Shown: piece after piece, positions 10,001-17,783 of the stretch
Layout of the letters: each line of letters begins with the position of its first letter
Position numbering within the stretch: position 1 is the stretch's first letter
Translations under genes and position numbers: made by a program
NCBI GenBank assembly: GCA_964556005.1
Contig: CAZKUR010000043.1
Location: 1 to 32,856, forward strand
Length of the DNA: 32,856 nucleotides
Source: CAZKUR01 sp964556005
Lineage (GTDB): Bacteria; Bacteroidota; Ignavibacteria; Ignavibacteriales; Ignavibacteriaceae
Direction of reading: 5' to 3'
Notes under the pieces: generated by a model
Database searches by the model: none
Seen by the model: the letters and a program-made list of their open reading frames with translations, nothing else
What the model was told of the DNA's origin: nothing

Positions 10001-10422
10001 TCATTGCGACTGTATAAAAACGGAGCTGAGGGATTTTCAACATTCCAGATTTCATATCCGCCTTCACCACAGGCAAGATATAATCTTCCGGTAGAGAGAT
10101 CATAAAAAATATCCTCAACCAACCCGGTTGTTCTTATTGTATCTGTAATTAATTGCGGGTTTGTTTTATCGGTTCCGTCGAGGATTAAAACAGCGCCTCC
10201 GCTTCCTAAAAAAATAATATTCCTAATGCTGTCAACTGCTACACTTAATGATGAACCGTAGGGCCATTGACCGATTCTTTCTAAATAATTTGTGTTTAAA
10301 GTAGATTGCGGTTCGTGATTATTTATTCCTCTGACGAAATTTGTTTTATAATTGAATTGAACTTTCGATATGCTCGAGAAGGAAAAGAGAAAAACCAGAA
10401 CTGCAAAGTAAAATTTTTTCAT
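7003..10422 (-). CDS. Large secreted LVIVD plus YCF48-like propeller protein with T9SS sorting domain
   Basis: The 1139-aa product starts with a signal peptide (about residues 1-20). Residues about 45-645 carry LVIVD repeats (YDVSNP..P..VG). Residues about 655-940 switch to YCF48/BNR-like repeats (NGWAV.DGG..LHTTDGGENW, with six Asp-box-like T-x-(D/N)-x-G-x-x-W motifs). This is a two-propeller chimera. An FN3-like linker follows, then the T9SS sorting domain (NPFNPTTTIEYS near residue 1069) ending KKMIILK. The start has GGGAG upstream. The linker holds the palindromic insert at 7449-7482. It is paralogous to the 4071-6584 gene in the LVIVD part, the linker and the tail, while the YCF48 block is unique to this copy. 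No hairpin follows its stop, unlike its neighbours. Confidence 0.88.
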   Translation of the reverse strand: MKKFYFAVLVFLFSFSSISKVQFNYKTNFVRGINNHEPQSTLNTNYLERIGQWPYGSSLSVAVDSIRNIIFLGSGGAVLILDGTDKTNPQLITDTIRTTGLVEDIFYDLSTGRLYLACGEGGYEIWNVENPSAPFLYSRNEVLYGGAETPVGHVQVRGDFAVFECSWGEINSVNISDPYHPYKVDSDDYVGNPAHNIHIDPSGRVHATGVQNYVIYQLDGSGHLIRAGSLPIGDCNAVFGGNQASYVGQEGRLWIINYGGGYNYTFVAGGITSTIEVRGNLAYFINDNGLQIWDVSDYNNPYYLGSIAIDIFPEDLAVAGHYAYVSNNYHGLKIYDVSNPIEPQLVGAYETYSVSINIVVKDSIAYVAHDDDGLLMIDVSNHEYPILIGQYGASINIYDVKIKDNLAFLTGYQAGFRIVDVSNPAAPVEVSIVDNMQAYMLEISENYAYVEEFDPPNTTALIRIYDITNPANPVEQGNITIPHYSHSFPYYNGYLFVADFNEGLRILNVTDPKNPYEVTSIQMPDVLDLYLKDNDAYICADAPPQNDGGLYIYDISNPETPVEKGYYSVNGFTPMDVSAVDSFAYVGDGNDIWLFYLTDSDPIFIDQFRFPDLISDMFPLGKYLYVSDSKAGLSIYKNTLIEDPVPRIWEFQISGITRNINAVYFTSLTNGWAVADGGKVLHTTDGGENWEVIQVGNAYLDDFMDLTFTDENTGWVCGANSSMFKTTNGGQNWFQLNVPTSSIIRSMSFLNDTLGWVVTLSDHLILKTTNGGQTWTQQNSGLTGNLHHLNVFFTDENNGFITGIILAGSEIESYILKTTNRGQIWTSNFDFQYQDLDPIFFVNQNVGWIGGANGLLIKTTDGGGYWQFQNTGTYEGITHLFFNNENEGWLTGFNATLDQTIDGGNSWLQHNVLIQDVLRSVYFVDETNGWAVGDNGIILHTGNGVVPVDLTSFTASVEGNNVLFKWSTTTETNNKGFEIERASSESLRNTPGQEVWEKIGFVNGNGTTTESKSYSFVDNNVSSGNYTYRLKQIDFNGTFKYSKEIEVSINVPVEFSLQQNYPNPFNPTTTIEYSIPKDGMVNLTVFNVLGQRVAELINENMKTGKYHVFFDASKLASGVYYYRLKSDDKVKVKKMIILK
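7449..7482. repeat. Palindromic insert in the LVIVD gene linker, copy 2
   Basis: A composite perfect hairpin: CGGGC (7449-7453) pairs with GCCCG (7478-7482) and TTCCGAA (7457-7463) with TTCGGAA (7468-7474), with a GGCT loop. It sits at the same codon position as the 4518-4550 insert and is almost identical to it. Confidence 0.8.
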
Positions 10423-10649
10423 TGCAAGCTCCCTTTTTCGATTATTTTATTTTGAATGTAATGATATTAATCCAACAATGCATCACGCATGTGTCACGGT
10501 TAATTGTTATACATTAATAGTTGTCATGAAAATTTTCAGAAATTTATTAGTTTGTACGGAATAATAAGAATTGGGAATGAGTTATTATTTATATATTTGA
10601 ATTAATTATGCATGAATATTAAACAAAGTATGAATTTCTTTAAAATAAA
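10423..10649. other. Intergenic region with the leader of the second LVIVD gene
   Basis: The left 60 bases resemble 6769-6830 (shared leader of the paralogous LVIVD genes). The remainder is AT-rich with no ORF that I can support, up to the terminator at 10650. Confidence 0.45.
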
Positions 10650-10677
10650 AAAGCCCGGCTAATGTAAACCGGGCTTT
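10650..10677 (-). terminator. Intrinsic terminator of the 2-oxoacid oxidoreductase operon
   Basis: A 9-bp GC-rich stem, AAAGCCCGG (10650-10658) / CCGGGCTTT (10669-10677), with a 10-nt loop. On the minus strand it is followed by a run of T (continuing TTTATTTTA). It lies about 80 nt after the last gene of the operon. Confidence 0.85.
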
Positions 10678-10754
10678 AATATTATAAGATAGGAGGTTTC
10701 TAAATAAAGAAAAACTTATTGCTCACCCAACTTAAATTTTGGTCTTCCCCACAT

Positions 10755-11024
10755 TCAACCGTCAATATTATTAAAGCTTGAGGCAATACCATCTATGGCC
10801 TGTGCACGCACATGAATTTCATTGAGCTTTTGAATTATCTGTAGAATGACTCTCCTCTTTTCCTCAACCAAATCGGTCATAAAGCTTTTTACTTCCGGGA
10901 TGTTGCATTCATCCATCGTACCTTCATAAAAACGAATCAACGCAGTTTCTTTACGGAGAGCTTCATTTAAAGATGCACAAGTATTCCTGCATGCATGCTG
11001 GCAATTTATTTCATCTGTAATCAT
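10755..11024 (-). CDS. Small Cys-rich helical protein, last gene of the oxidoreductase operon
   Basis: The 89-aa product is not one I can name. It has C8, H10, C12 and C16 in a C-x3-C-x3-C arrangement plus C40. The central part (ALRKETALIRFYEGTMDE, then P-EVKSFMTDLVEEKR) reads like half of a ferritin/rubrerythrin-like helical hairpin, with Glu residues at 26, 34, 54 and 55. No signal peptide or membrane helix is seen. It follows the gamma-subunit gene by 43 nt in the same direction and precedes the operon's terminator, so it is probably co-transcribed. A metal- or redox-related accessory role is inferred from position and Cys/Glu content only. Confidence 0.7.
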   Translation of the reverse strand: MITDEINCQHACRNTCASLNEALRKETALIRFYEGTMDECNIPEVKSFMTDLVEEKRRVILQIIQKLNEIHVRAQAIDGIASSFNNIDG

Positions 11025-11067
11025 ATCATACCTCTTTACTCTGGTGAGCGGTTCGTTATAAATTTAA

Positions 11068-11625
11068 TTATGCATTTTCAAATTCGTGAATTAACTCTTT
11101 TCCTCTTTCAAGCGCTTTTTCGTTCAACGGAATTAAATGATGATGTCTTTCCGGTAAAACTTTTTTTAGTGCCGATATTATATTTTCAAGCTTAACTATC
11201 GGACGTTTTTCCAGAAGTGCACCAATCATTATCATATTTGCAACTTGCTTTTTCTTCATTTTTTCAGCTTCCTCGATTGCAGGTATTCCAATTACTTCTA
11301 CATCCTGCCTGACCGGTATTCTAATAATAGTCGACTGCTCATACATTATAAGGCCGTTAGGCTTTACGCTATGTTCGAATTTATCGAGTGAAGGCTGGTT
11401 TAATGTAACTGCCGTATCGAATTTTGAAATTATCGGAGAGCTTATTCTATTAGGAGAAACTATCGCAATACAATTTGCGGTTCCGCCGCGCATTTCGGGC
11501 CCGTATGAAGGCATCCAGCTGACTTCTTTATCTTCAATCATTGCTGCATAGGCAATAATCTGTCCCATCGAAAGAACGCCTTGACCGCCGAAACCGGCAA
11601 ATATTATTTCATGAGCCTTTTCCAT
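11068..11625 (-). CDS. 2-oxoacid:ferredoxin oxidoreductase, gamma subunit
   Basis: The 185-aa product contains the gamma-domain signature GFGGQGV near residue 11 and SYGPEMRGGTANC near residue 40, matching KorC/VorA/PorG gamma subunits in content and length. With the alpha, beta and delta subunits encoded upstream it forms the cytoplasmic enzyme that interconverts a 2-oxoacid plus CoA with the acyl-CoA, CO2 and reduced ferredoxin. The gene lies 39 nt after the beta-subunit gene. The substrate (branched-chain 2-oxoacid, 2-oxoglutarate or pyruvate) cannot be fixed from this subunit. Confidence 0.9.
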   Translation of the reverse strand: MEKAHEIIFAGFGGQGVLSMGQIIAYAAMIEDKEVSWMPSYGPEMRGGTANCIAIVSPNRISSPIISKFDTAVTLNQPSLDKFEHSVKPNGLIMYEQSTIIRIPVRQDVEVIGIPAIEEAEKMKKKQVANMIMIGALLEKRPIVKLENIISALKKVLPERHHHLIPLNEKALERGKELIHEFENA

Positions 11626-11664
11626 TTTATTTTCCCAATTAAAACCTTAAAAATTTTCAACTAA

Positions 11665-12432
11665 TTATTTTGAAGGAACTTTTAAATCGCCAACAGGATA
11701 CATAGGGAACATATTTTCCTCAAGCCATTTGTTGGCTTCTATCGGTGTTAGCTTCCATCCGGAAGGACAATTTGAAACTACTTCAATAAAGCAAGTTCCT
11801 TTATTCAGTTTTTGATATTCAAAAGCCTTTTGTACAGCTTTTTTTAATTTTCTTACCGCAATTGCCGTATGAACAGATTGCCTTGTTACATAATAAGCTC
11901 CGGGTAGATTTACAAGCAGCTCGGTAATTCTTAAAGGATAACCGTTAGCCTCCCAGCTTCTGCCGTAAGGTGAAGTGGATGTAACCTGTCCCAGCAAAGT
12001 AGTAGGCGCCATCTGTCCGCCGGTCATACCGTAAATTCCGTTATTGATGAAAACGACAAGAATGTTTTCACCCCTGTTAACTGTATGAATGGTCTCTGCA
12101 GTACCGATTGCAGCAAGATCACCGTCACCCTGATATGAGAAAACATATTTATCGGGAAGTACTCTTTTAATTCCCGTTGCAACGGCACTTGCTCTTCCGT
12201 GGGCGGCTTCCTGCATGTCAACATTCATATAGTGATAAGCAAAAACCGAGCAGCCTACCGGTGCAACGCCGATTGTTTTATCCTGTATTCCCATCTCTTC
12301 GACAACTTCCATTAAAACGCGGTGGGCAATGTTATGTCCGCATCCCGGGCAATAATGAAAAGGAGTATCAGTTAAAGTCGAAGGCTTTTTATAAACTAAT
12401 TCCATTCCGTCTATTGATTGTGCTACCTGCAT
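11665..12432 (-). CDS. 2-oxoacid:ferredoxin oxidoreductase, beta (TPP-binding) subunit
   Basis: I chose the ATG at 12430-12432 (255 aa) over a longer start at 12471 because the longer form would overlap the alpha gene by 38 nt. The internal ATG has AAGAGG about 6 nt upstream and lies one base beyond the alpha stop. The protein has CPGCGH near the N-terminus and the thiamine-pyrophosphate motif GDGDLAAIG...INN in the middle, as in KorB/VorC-type beta subunits. It binds TPP at the alpha-beta interface and performs the decarboxylation step. The tight alpha-beta junction suggests translational coupling. Confidence 0.92.
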   Translation of the reverse strand: MQVAQSIDGMELVYKKPSTLTDTPFHYCPGCGHNIAHRVLMEVVEEMGIQDKTIGVAPVGCSVFAYHYMNVDMQEAAHGRASAVATGIKRVLPDKYVFSYQGDGDLAAIGTAETIHTVNRGENILVVFINNGIYGMTGGQMAPTTLLGQVTSTSPYGRSWEANGYPLRITELLVNLPGAYYVTRQSVHTAIAVRKLKKAVQKAFEYQKLNKGTCFIEVVSNCPSGWKLTPIEANKWLEENMFPMYPVGDLKVPSK

Positions 12433-12433
12433 G

Positions 12434-13540
12434 TCAAACCTCTTGATCCTGAGTAATAGATTGTTTTTCAATTATATCCTCGATCTTTTCGAGAACATCT
12501 TCGGGTGAAAGTATCATTCCGCCCATTCTTCCGATAAAATGAACAGGACACTTGCCCTCTACCGATAACTTAACATCTTCAACCATCTGGCCTGCATTCA
12601 ATTCCACATCAAGCATAAATTGAACTTTATCGGCCATTTTATGAAGAATTTTCTTAGGGAAAGGATATAGTGTTATTGGCCTAAGCAATCCGACCTTAAT
12701 TCCTTTTTCTCTTGCAAGATCAACTGTCTTCTGGCAAATTCTGGCAGATAAACCGAAAGCAACAAGAATTATTTCTGCATCTTCGGTCATAATCTCTTCG
12801 TATCTAACTTCATCCTCTTCCATCTTCCTGTATTTTGCCTGAAGACCTAAATTTATTTCCTCCATCTTTTCAGGCTGGATGAACAATGAAGTAATTATAT
12901 TTCTTTCTCTTGTTGAAGGTTTCCCGGTTGTAGCCCAGGGCTTCTCAACTTTCTTTAATGAACCTTCTTCAGGAAGAACTACTTTTTCCATCATCTGTCC
13001 AAGGGCTCCGTCGGCAAGGATCATTGTGGGATTTCTGTATTTTTCCGCAAGCTTGAATCCTTCAAAAACAAAGTCTGCCATTTCTTGAACAGAAGCAGGC
13101 GCCAGCACAATTAAATGATAATCTCCATGACCACCACCCTTGGTAGCCTGGAAGTAATCCCCTTGTGAAGGCTGGATAGTTCCTAGCCCCGGTCCCCCCC
13201 GAACGACATTAACAACCAGGCACGGTAGCTGAGCGGACGCGATATAAGATAATCCTTCCTGCATCAGGCTAATTCCCGGACTGGAAGAAGACGTTATAAC
13301 TCTTGCACCGGCACCTGCAGCGCCGTAAATCATATTAATAGCAGCCAATTCACTTTCTGCTTGTAAGACCAAACCCGTTCTGTGGGGTATTTCTTCAGTT
13401 AAATATTCGAGCACTTCGGATTGAGGCGTAATAGGATATCCGAAATAGGCATCGATGCTTGCTCTAATTGCAGATTCTGCGAGCGCTTCATTCCCCTTCA
13501 TTAAACGGGGAGTTTCTTTTTTATTTTCTTTTTTATCCAT
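12434..13540 (-). CDS. vorB: 2-oxoacid:ferredoxin oxidoreductase, alpha subunit (VorB type)
   Basis: The 368-aa product follows the VorB pattern: MKGNEALAESAIRASIDAYF near the N-terminus, then GYPITPQSE, TSSSSPGISLMQEG, NVVRGGPGLGTIQPSQGDYF and ATKGGGHGDY. The transketolase-pyrimidine domain comes first and the transketolase C-terminal domain (RPITLYPFP) follows. The length suits three-domain alpha subunits lacking the fused gamma domain, which is encoded separately at 11068-11625. VorB-type enzymes are usually annotated for 3-methyl-2-oxobutanoate, but close relatives act on 2-oxoglutarate, so substrate assignment is tentative. It is the second gene of the operon, 14 nt after the ferredoxin subunit. 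Confidence 0.92.
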   Translation of the reverse strand: MDKKENKKETPRLMKGNEALAESAIRASIDAYFGYPITPQSEVLEYLTEEIPHRTGLVLQAESELAAINMIYGAAGAGARVITSSSSPGISLMQEGLSYIASAQLPCLVVNVVRGGPGLGTIQPSQGDYFQATKGGGHGDYHLIVLAPASVQEMADFVFEGFKLAEKYRNPTMILADGALGQMMEKVVLPEEGSLKKVEKPWATTGKPSTRERNIITSLFIQPEKMEEINLGLQAKYRKMEEDEVRYEEIMTEDAEIILVAFGLSARICQKTVDLAREKGIKVGLLRPITLYPFPKKILHKMADKVQFMLDVELNAGQMVEDVKLSVEGKCPVHFIGRMGGMILSPEDVLEKIEDIIEKQSITQDQEV

Positions 13541-13554
13541 GATTAATACCTTTT

Positions 13555-13812
13555 TTATCCTACAGCTTCAACTTGTTTTGATGCTTTTTTAATTGCCGAT
13601 TTGGGTTGACGGTATACGGTAATTGCCGCATCCGGGCAAACCAGAGCACAGTTAATACAGCCGGTGCAATTATCCTGCACTAACTCAACATATGTATAAC
13701 CGTTTTTATTGATCTGGTTGGACAAACCGAGACTTCCCTGCGGGCAGGCTTCTATGCAAAGCTCACAACCTTTACATACAATACTGTCGATTATTACTGT
13801 TCCCTTTATCAT
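13555..13812 (-). CDS. 2-oxoacid:ferredoxin oxidoreductase, delta subunit (2x[4Fe-4S] ferredoxin)
   Basis: The 85-aa product has two complete cluster motifs: CKGCELCIEACP (about residues 13-24) and CTGCINCALVCP (about residues 49-60). This fits the delta subunit that passes electrons from the TPP site to ferredoxin. It is the first gene of a minus-strand operon, delta-alpha-beta-gamma followed by the 89-aa protein. The tail is Lys-rich. A sigma70-like promoter lies about 25-55 nt upstream. Confidence 0.92.
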   Translation of the reverse strand: MIKGTVIIDSIVCKGCELCIEACPQGSLGLSNQINKNGYTYVELVQDNCTGCINCALVCPDAAITVYRQPKSAIKKASKQVEAVG

Positions 13813-13837
13813 ATTAATTTTCTTTAATTATTAATTG

Positions 13838-13865
13838 ATTATAATATTTTTTGTAAAAAAGACAA
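13838..13865 (-). promoter_or_regulatory. Candidate promoter of the 2-oxoacid oxidoreductase operon
   Basis: On the minus strand TTGTCT (13865-13860) and TATAAT (13843-13838) are separated by 16 nt, about 25 nt before the first start codon. The fit to the sigma70 consensus is good. In this AT-rich DNA a chance match is possible. Confidence 0.45.
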
Positions 13866-14185
13866 TATATATGCCATCCTGCTATTATGGACATTTATGC
13901 CTTTAATCGAACTTCATACCATCTTCATTTTCAGTATTAAGAAGGGATGTTGATAAATAATTCCTATTATCGAGAAGTGATTCTGAGACATTTTTTCGAA
14001 TGAAAAAACCTATTAGTTTATTCTGACAAATATTAACGAAATTGTATGAACAAAACTTGTGTTTTTAGTTGATTTTAATGATTTAGTTCAATGTAAATTA
14101 CAGTAAAAAAGTTAAATTTACCTAACTAATTTTGTTAAGCAGTATTTTATGTTTCTAAGATAATCCAAGCTAAAATAAATTTTTT
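13866..14185. other. Divergent intergenic region, no gene seen
   Basis: AT-rich DNA between the divergently transcribed oxidoreductase operon and the TIGR03790-like gene. I find no ORF with a ribosome-binding site, no strong hairpin and no clear promoter for the plus-strand gene. Confidence 0.4.
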
Positions 14186-15688
14186 ATGAGATGTTTTAAT
14201 AATCCGATTTTAATTCTTCTAACAGTTGTTTGCAGCATGTTTGAAACGAGCTATTCACAGGGAGTGAATTCTGAAGTAGCTATAATTTATAATACAAATT
14301 CTACCTACGGGAAGGAAATTGCATTTTATTATGCAGACAAATATAATATCCCCCAAAATCCATATGTAATTCCGATAACGTGCGATACAAATGAAGCAGT
14401 AACAAAATCGTATTATTTTAATGTAATGCGAAATCAAATTATGCAGGCTATTGTCGAAAGAGAAATAAAAAATAAAATTAAATATCTGGTCACTACCAAG
14501 GGAATGCCTTTAAAAATATATACTACAGCAAATAAATGTAATGCGCTTCAATATGGAGGAGGTGCAGTTGAATCTTTTTTGTGCCTGCTGTTCGATACAC
14601 GAATTGATACATGCTTTGATGCGATGACAATATTAAATCCTTATTATGATAAAGATGAAACTTTTCAGAGTTTTCATTTTCAATTTAATGCTAACTGTCC
14701 GTCTTATATTAGCGGCGTAGTTTCTTATCTTGTCAGCAGGCTTGATGCTTATACATTTGCTGATGTAAAAAAAATGATTGACAGGGGCTTTAATGCTGAT
14801 ACGACCGGTAATGTATTTTATTTATTAGACTCCGATAGAATTCACACTTACGACAGGATGTCGCAGGCAAGAGATTCTCTTTACAATTTATCGCTTCGCA
14901 ATTTTGTTTTTTATGATAGCACCGCTACGAATATTACAAGTATTCCTGGGAATCCGCCGCTTATCGGCTATTGTGGGCATGGAGCTCACGCTCCAAATAG
15001 TCCGCCTATAGAACCTTTTATGGGATGGACGCCTCAAAACGGCTACCTCGATGATGCACATTTCACATGGGCTAACGGTGCAATCTTTACAACATACGAA
15101 AGTTTTAACGGGTATAGTTTTTATTACAAGGATAACGGATGCCCTTACGGTTCGGGCAACGGACAACTTTTGGGCCATCTGTCTCATCAAAATCTAATTG
15201 CCGATTTTATCCAAGACGGAGGAACATGCGGAATCGGAAATGTCTATGAACCTGGTACTGCAAATATAGCCAACGAATCTATTCTCTTTCCAAGGTATGC
15301 AGAAGGTTACAGGTTTATCGAAGCTGCGTATATGTCCCTGCCAAGATTAGCATTTCAAGGTGTGGTTGTGGGAGATCCGCTCTGCAGAATAAATAAAATG
15401 AAAAACCCCGCTTACAAACCGCCTTATAATTTTGACTTATTTCAAAATTTTCCTAATCCGTTTAATAGTGGAACAACCATAGAATATTCAATTCCTTCAA
15501 CTCAATTGGTAACAATTAAAATTTATGATGAGTTGGGAAGAGAAGTACAAACATTGGTTAATGAAATTCAGCAGAAGGGAATGTATAATGTTTTCTTTGA
15601 TGCAAGAAGACTTGCGACCGGAGTATATTACTATAGGATTTTAGCAGGAAATTTTGCTCAGGTTAAAAAAATGATTCTTCTAAAATGA
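14186..15688 (+). CDS. TIGR03790-like secreted protein with T9SS sorting domain
   Basis: The 500-aa product has an N-terminal hydrophobic signal segment (about residues 6-24). The following VAIIYNTNSTYGKEIAFYYA, the KYNIP...I.ITC segment and IKYLVTTKGMPLKI are the hallmarks of the TIGR03790 family, large exported proteins of unknown function. A His/Gly-rich patch (GYCGHGAHAPNSPP) and GDPLCRI near the end of the domain resemble a caspase/gingipain-like fold arrangement, but I cannot identify a catalytic dyad with confidence. A T9SS sorting domain follows (NFPNPFNSGTTIEYS near residue 427, ending KKMILLK). It stands alone on the plus strand with a weak ribosome-binding site. Confidence 0.8.
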   Translation: MRCFNNPILILLTVVCSMFETSYSQGVNSEVAIIYNTNSTYGKEIAFYYADKYNIPQNPYVIPITCDTNEAVTKSYYFNVMRNQIMQAIVEREIKNKIKYLVTTKGMPLKIYTTANKCNALQYGGGAVESFLCLLFDTRIDTCFDAMTILNPYYDKDETFQSFHFQFNANCPSYISGVVSYLVSRLDAYTFADVKKMIDRGFNADTTGNVFYLLDSDRIHTYDRMSQARDSLYNLSLRNFVFYDSTATNITSIPGNPPLIGYCGHGAHAPNSPPIEPFMGWTPQNGYLDDAHFTWANGAIFTTYESFNGYSFYYKDNGCPYGSGNGQLLGHLSHQNLIADFIQDGGTCGIGNVYEPGTANIANESILFPRYAEGYRFIEAAYMSLPRLAFQGVVVGDPLCRINKMKNPAYKPPYNFDLFQNFPNPFNSGTTIEYSIPSTQLVTIKIYDELGREVQTLVNEIQQKGMYNVFFDARRLATGVYYYRILAGNFAQVKKMILLK

Positions 15689-15771
15689 GAGCAACTTTAG
15701 AAAAAAAGAGTTCATCTTACCTTGGTGTTTAACACGTGAAAAATCATCATCTTCCCACTTAAGGATTATTC

Positions 15772-16314
15772 CTACTTTCCAAATTTTTCTTTATTGAATT
15801 TTTCCGATTCACCTTTGGAAATGCTTAGAGTTTTCCATCCGGATTTTTTGATAATTTTTGCAAGCATCACTATTTGCCCGACATGATAGGCATAATGAGA
15901 TAACTGCCTGTTAAGAGCTTCGATTACCAAATGCGGTTCAGCTCTTATATAAACAGTTCTCATGAGATCGTTTTTCGTTAAATTATTCAAAACATTAAAA
16001 AGCGTTTCCCAGCCTTCCTCCCATATTTTTTGAAGAAATTCTTTGCTGAGCTTTTGTTCAAAAAACTCATCATCCCGCTTTCTGTTTGGTTTTTCACCGT
16101 CGGATGTATAGAAATCAGTGAACCGTGATTTTAAATTTCCCGAAATATGCTGGATTAAAACAGCAATTGAATTGGAATCTTCATCGGTGCGAAAATGAAA
16201 GTCCTCTTGGTTTAATTGTTCGAAAGTTTTATCTCCGAGTGATTTACATTTTGCAAAATCCTTTTTAACAACGTCAATATACTGTTCGCAGGCTGATTCC
16301 GTCATTTCTTTCAT
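15772..16314 (-). CDS. DinB-like DUF1572 protein
   Basis: The 180-aa product matches DUF1572 (DinB/YfiT superfamily, four-helix bundle) in length and sequence: EDSNSIAVLIQHISGN, then F.TSDGEKPNR.RDDEF, then the C-terminal LSHYAYHVGQIV. H56, H140 and H144 form the expected metal-binding triad. Family members are thought to be metal-dependent, often thiol-dependent, transferases or hydrolases, and the substrate here is unknown. The gene is convergent with the TIGR03790-like gene (83 nt apart), and a 96-nt gap separates it from the TM2 gene upstream. Confidence 0.85.
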   Translation of the reverse strand: MKEMTESACEQYIDVVKKDFAKCKSLGDKTFEQLNQEDFHFRTDEDSNSIAVLIQHISGNLKSRFTDFYTSDGEKPNRKRDDEFFEQKLSKEFLQKIWEEGWETLFNVLNNLTKNDLMRTVYIRAEPHLVIEALNRQLSHYAYHVGQIVMLAKIIKKSGWKTLSISKGESEKFNKEKFGK

Positions 16315-16410
16315 AAAATAAAATTCTATACTAATTGCTTTTTTAAATTCAAAGTTTTAAATAATTCAACACATCTCATAACAAAATAAGAGATATATGT
16401 TGTAAATAAA

Positions 16411-16764
16411 CTAATTTACCGATGCAATCATCCCGGAAACCTGGCGAGCAATCTTTTGATTGTATTCGAGAGCTAATTTTTTATAGCTGACCAAATCTAC
16501 AATTGTACCGATTACACAAATTCCGCCGGTAAATAAATAAAGTAAACCCATTCCTATCTGATCGATTATGAATCTTTGTACTCCCGCCACTCCTAAAAAG
16601 CCTATCAGGGTCAGCAGAAGAATTGTTTGGGGATCTTTCCGCCTTGAATTATAAATAGTTGCAAACTGCCTTACCTGGTCGTCACTCATATCTTTCACAA
16701 GCATCTGAACATAGTTCATTTCATCCATTTCTAAGTTCGGCATTAACTGTAAAAGATTTACCAT
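16411..16764 (-). CDS. TM2-domain membrane protein
   Basis: The 117-aa product has a soluble N-terminal part (residues 1-45) and a TM2-type pair of helices: ILLLTLIGFLGVAGVQRFI, then the GMGLLYLFTGGICVIGTIVD segment. The TM2 family hallmark is the short, charged turn between two helices with G..RF. It begins 13 nt after the DUF2752 stop, so the two are almost certainly co-transcribed. The function of TM2 proteins in bacteria is not established. Confidence 0.85.
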   Translation of the reverse strand: MVNLLQLMPNLEMDEMNYVQMLVKDMSDDQVRQFATIYNSRRKDPQTILLLTLIGFLGVAGVQRFIIDQIGMGLLYLFTGGICVIGTIVDLVSYKKLALEYNQKIARQVSGMIASVN

Positions 16765-16777
16765 TGGATTTCTCCTT

Positions 16778-17101
16778 TCAGCTTATTTTTTGAAAAGATA
16801 TATTTAATTGCTTTATAGAGCCGCGAAAAAGAACAAAAATTCTTCTAACAATTACTACGAAAGCGAATATGCCAAGGGGATGTGTGTTAAACGATTCAAT
16901 AATCCGGAAATGCATCAAGTAGTGAATCGATCTTCCCAAACCGCAGCCGGGGCAAAAATTAATTCCTAAATTTTTAAACGGGCAAATACTAATACAATGG
17001 CCGCTATCGACGTTTAAGAAATAAAGTACTATTAATCCGCCAAGCCAGATAAATGCTTCCAGATTTAAGTTTCGTAAATATTTTTTATAAAAATCCTTCA
17101 T
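16778..17101 (-). CDS. DUF2752 membrane protein
   Basis: The 107-aa product shows the DUF2752 core CPGCGLGRSIHYLMHF (about residues 50-66) with CPFK just before it and two or three hydrophobic helices (about residues 15-30, 50-65, 75-93). Genes of this family often lie beside TM2-domain genes, as here. The conserved Cys-Pro-Gly-Cys could bind metal or form a disulphide, but the role is unknown. Confidence 0.85.
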   Translation of the reverse strand: MKDFYKKYLRNLNLEAFIWLGGLIVLYFLNVDSGHCISICPFKNLGINFCPGCGLGRSIHYLMHFRIIESFNTHPLGIFAFVVIVRRIFVLFRGSIKQLNISFQKIS

Positions 17102-17214
17102 TACAGGAAGAAATTAGTTTAAAAAAATCAGCATGTCAATTAATTCATGATGAACGGATATTAGAAAAAATGAACGTCAAGCAAAAAGTAAATATTTATA
17201 AACGGCAAATATTT

Positions 17215-17748
17215 TTACGAATCGATACCCTTTCTTGAAAGAATTCCTTTTGAATAGTAATGTTTTACCTCTTTCATTTCGGTTACGAGATCCGCTTTAA
17301 CGATTATTTGTTCGGGGCAGTACCTGCCTGTTAGAATTAATTCCAATTCTTCCGGCTTTGATTGAATTAACTCAACAACTTTCTCTTCTTCCAGCAATCC
17401 AAAATAAATAGAGACGAGGACTTCATCTAAAATAATAATATCATATTCTTTTCCTATCATTTTATCTTTCACGAACGCCATTGCATTATTTGCAATTTTT
17501 AGATCCTCGTCCGAAGGTTTTTCACCTTTATAAACAAATTCATCTTTACCGAATTGTAAAATAGTAATCCATTCATTTAAATTTTTCAGGCTTTCGAGTT
17601 CGCTGTAAGGATATTCTTTCATGAATTGAACAATCAAGGTACGAAAGCCGGATCCTGCCGCTCTTAATGCAACACCAAGAGCCGCGGTAGTTTTGCCTTT
17701 CCCGTTACCGGTATAAACCTGAATATATCCTTTTTTTAATTTACTCAT
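17215..17748 (-). CDS. cobO: Cob(I)yrinic acid a,c-diamide adenosyltransferase (CobO/BtuR type)
   Basis: The 177-aa product begins with the family's characteristic KGYIQVYTGNGKGKTTAALG, in which the P-loop (GNGKGKTT, about residues 14-21) binds ATP. The Walker-B-like DIIILDEVLVSIYFGLL and ELILTGRYCPEQII also match. The enzyme transfers the adenosyl group of ATP to Co(I) corrinoid, making coenzyme B12. No other cobalamin genes are nearby and I see no B12 riboswitch upstream, so it may serve corrinoid salvage. It is downstream of a small membrane protein gene (35-nt gap). Confidence 0.92.
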   Translation of the reverse strand: MSKLKKGYIQVYTGNGKGKTTAALGVALRAAGSGFRTLIVQFMKEYPYSELESLKNLNEWITILQFGKDEFVYKGEKPSDEDLKIANNAMAFVKDKMIGKEYDIIILDEVLVSIYFGLLEEEKVVELIQSKPEELELILTGRYCPEQIIVKADLVTEMKEVKHYYSKGILSRKGIDS

Positions 17749-17783
17749 TTCGAATTATTATAATTGTTTTATGATTTGTTTAA

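Noticed and set aside
12433..12471. Upstream start for the beta subunit of the 2-oxoacid oxidoreductase
   Set aside because: It would overlap the alpha gene by 38 nt. The ATG at 12432 has a ribosome-binding site and matches the family's usual N-terminus.
14186..15688. Gingipain-like C25 protease
   Set aside because: The GHGAH patch is suggestive, but the overall pattern is that of TIGR03790 and no convincing catalytic Cys context is seen.
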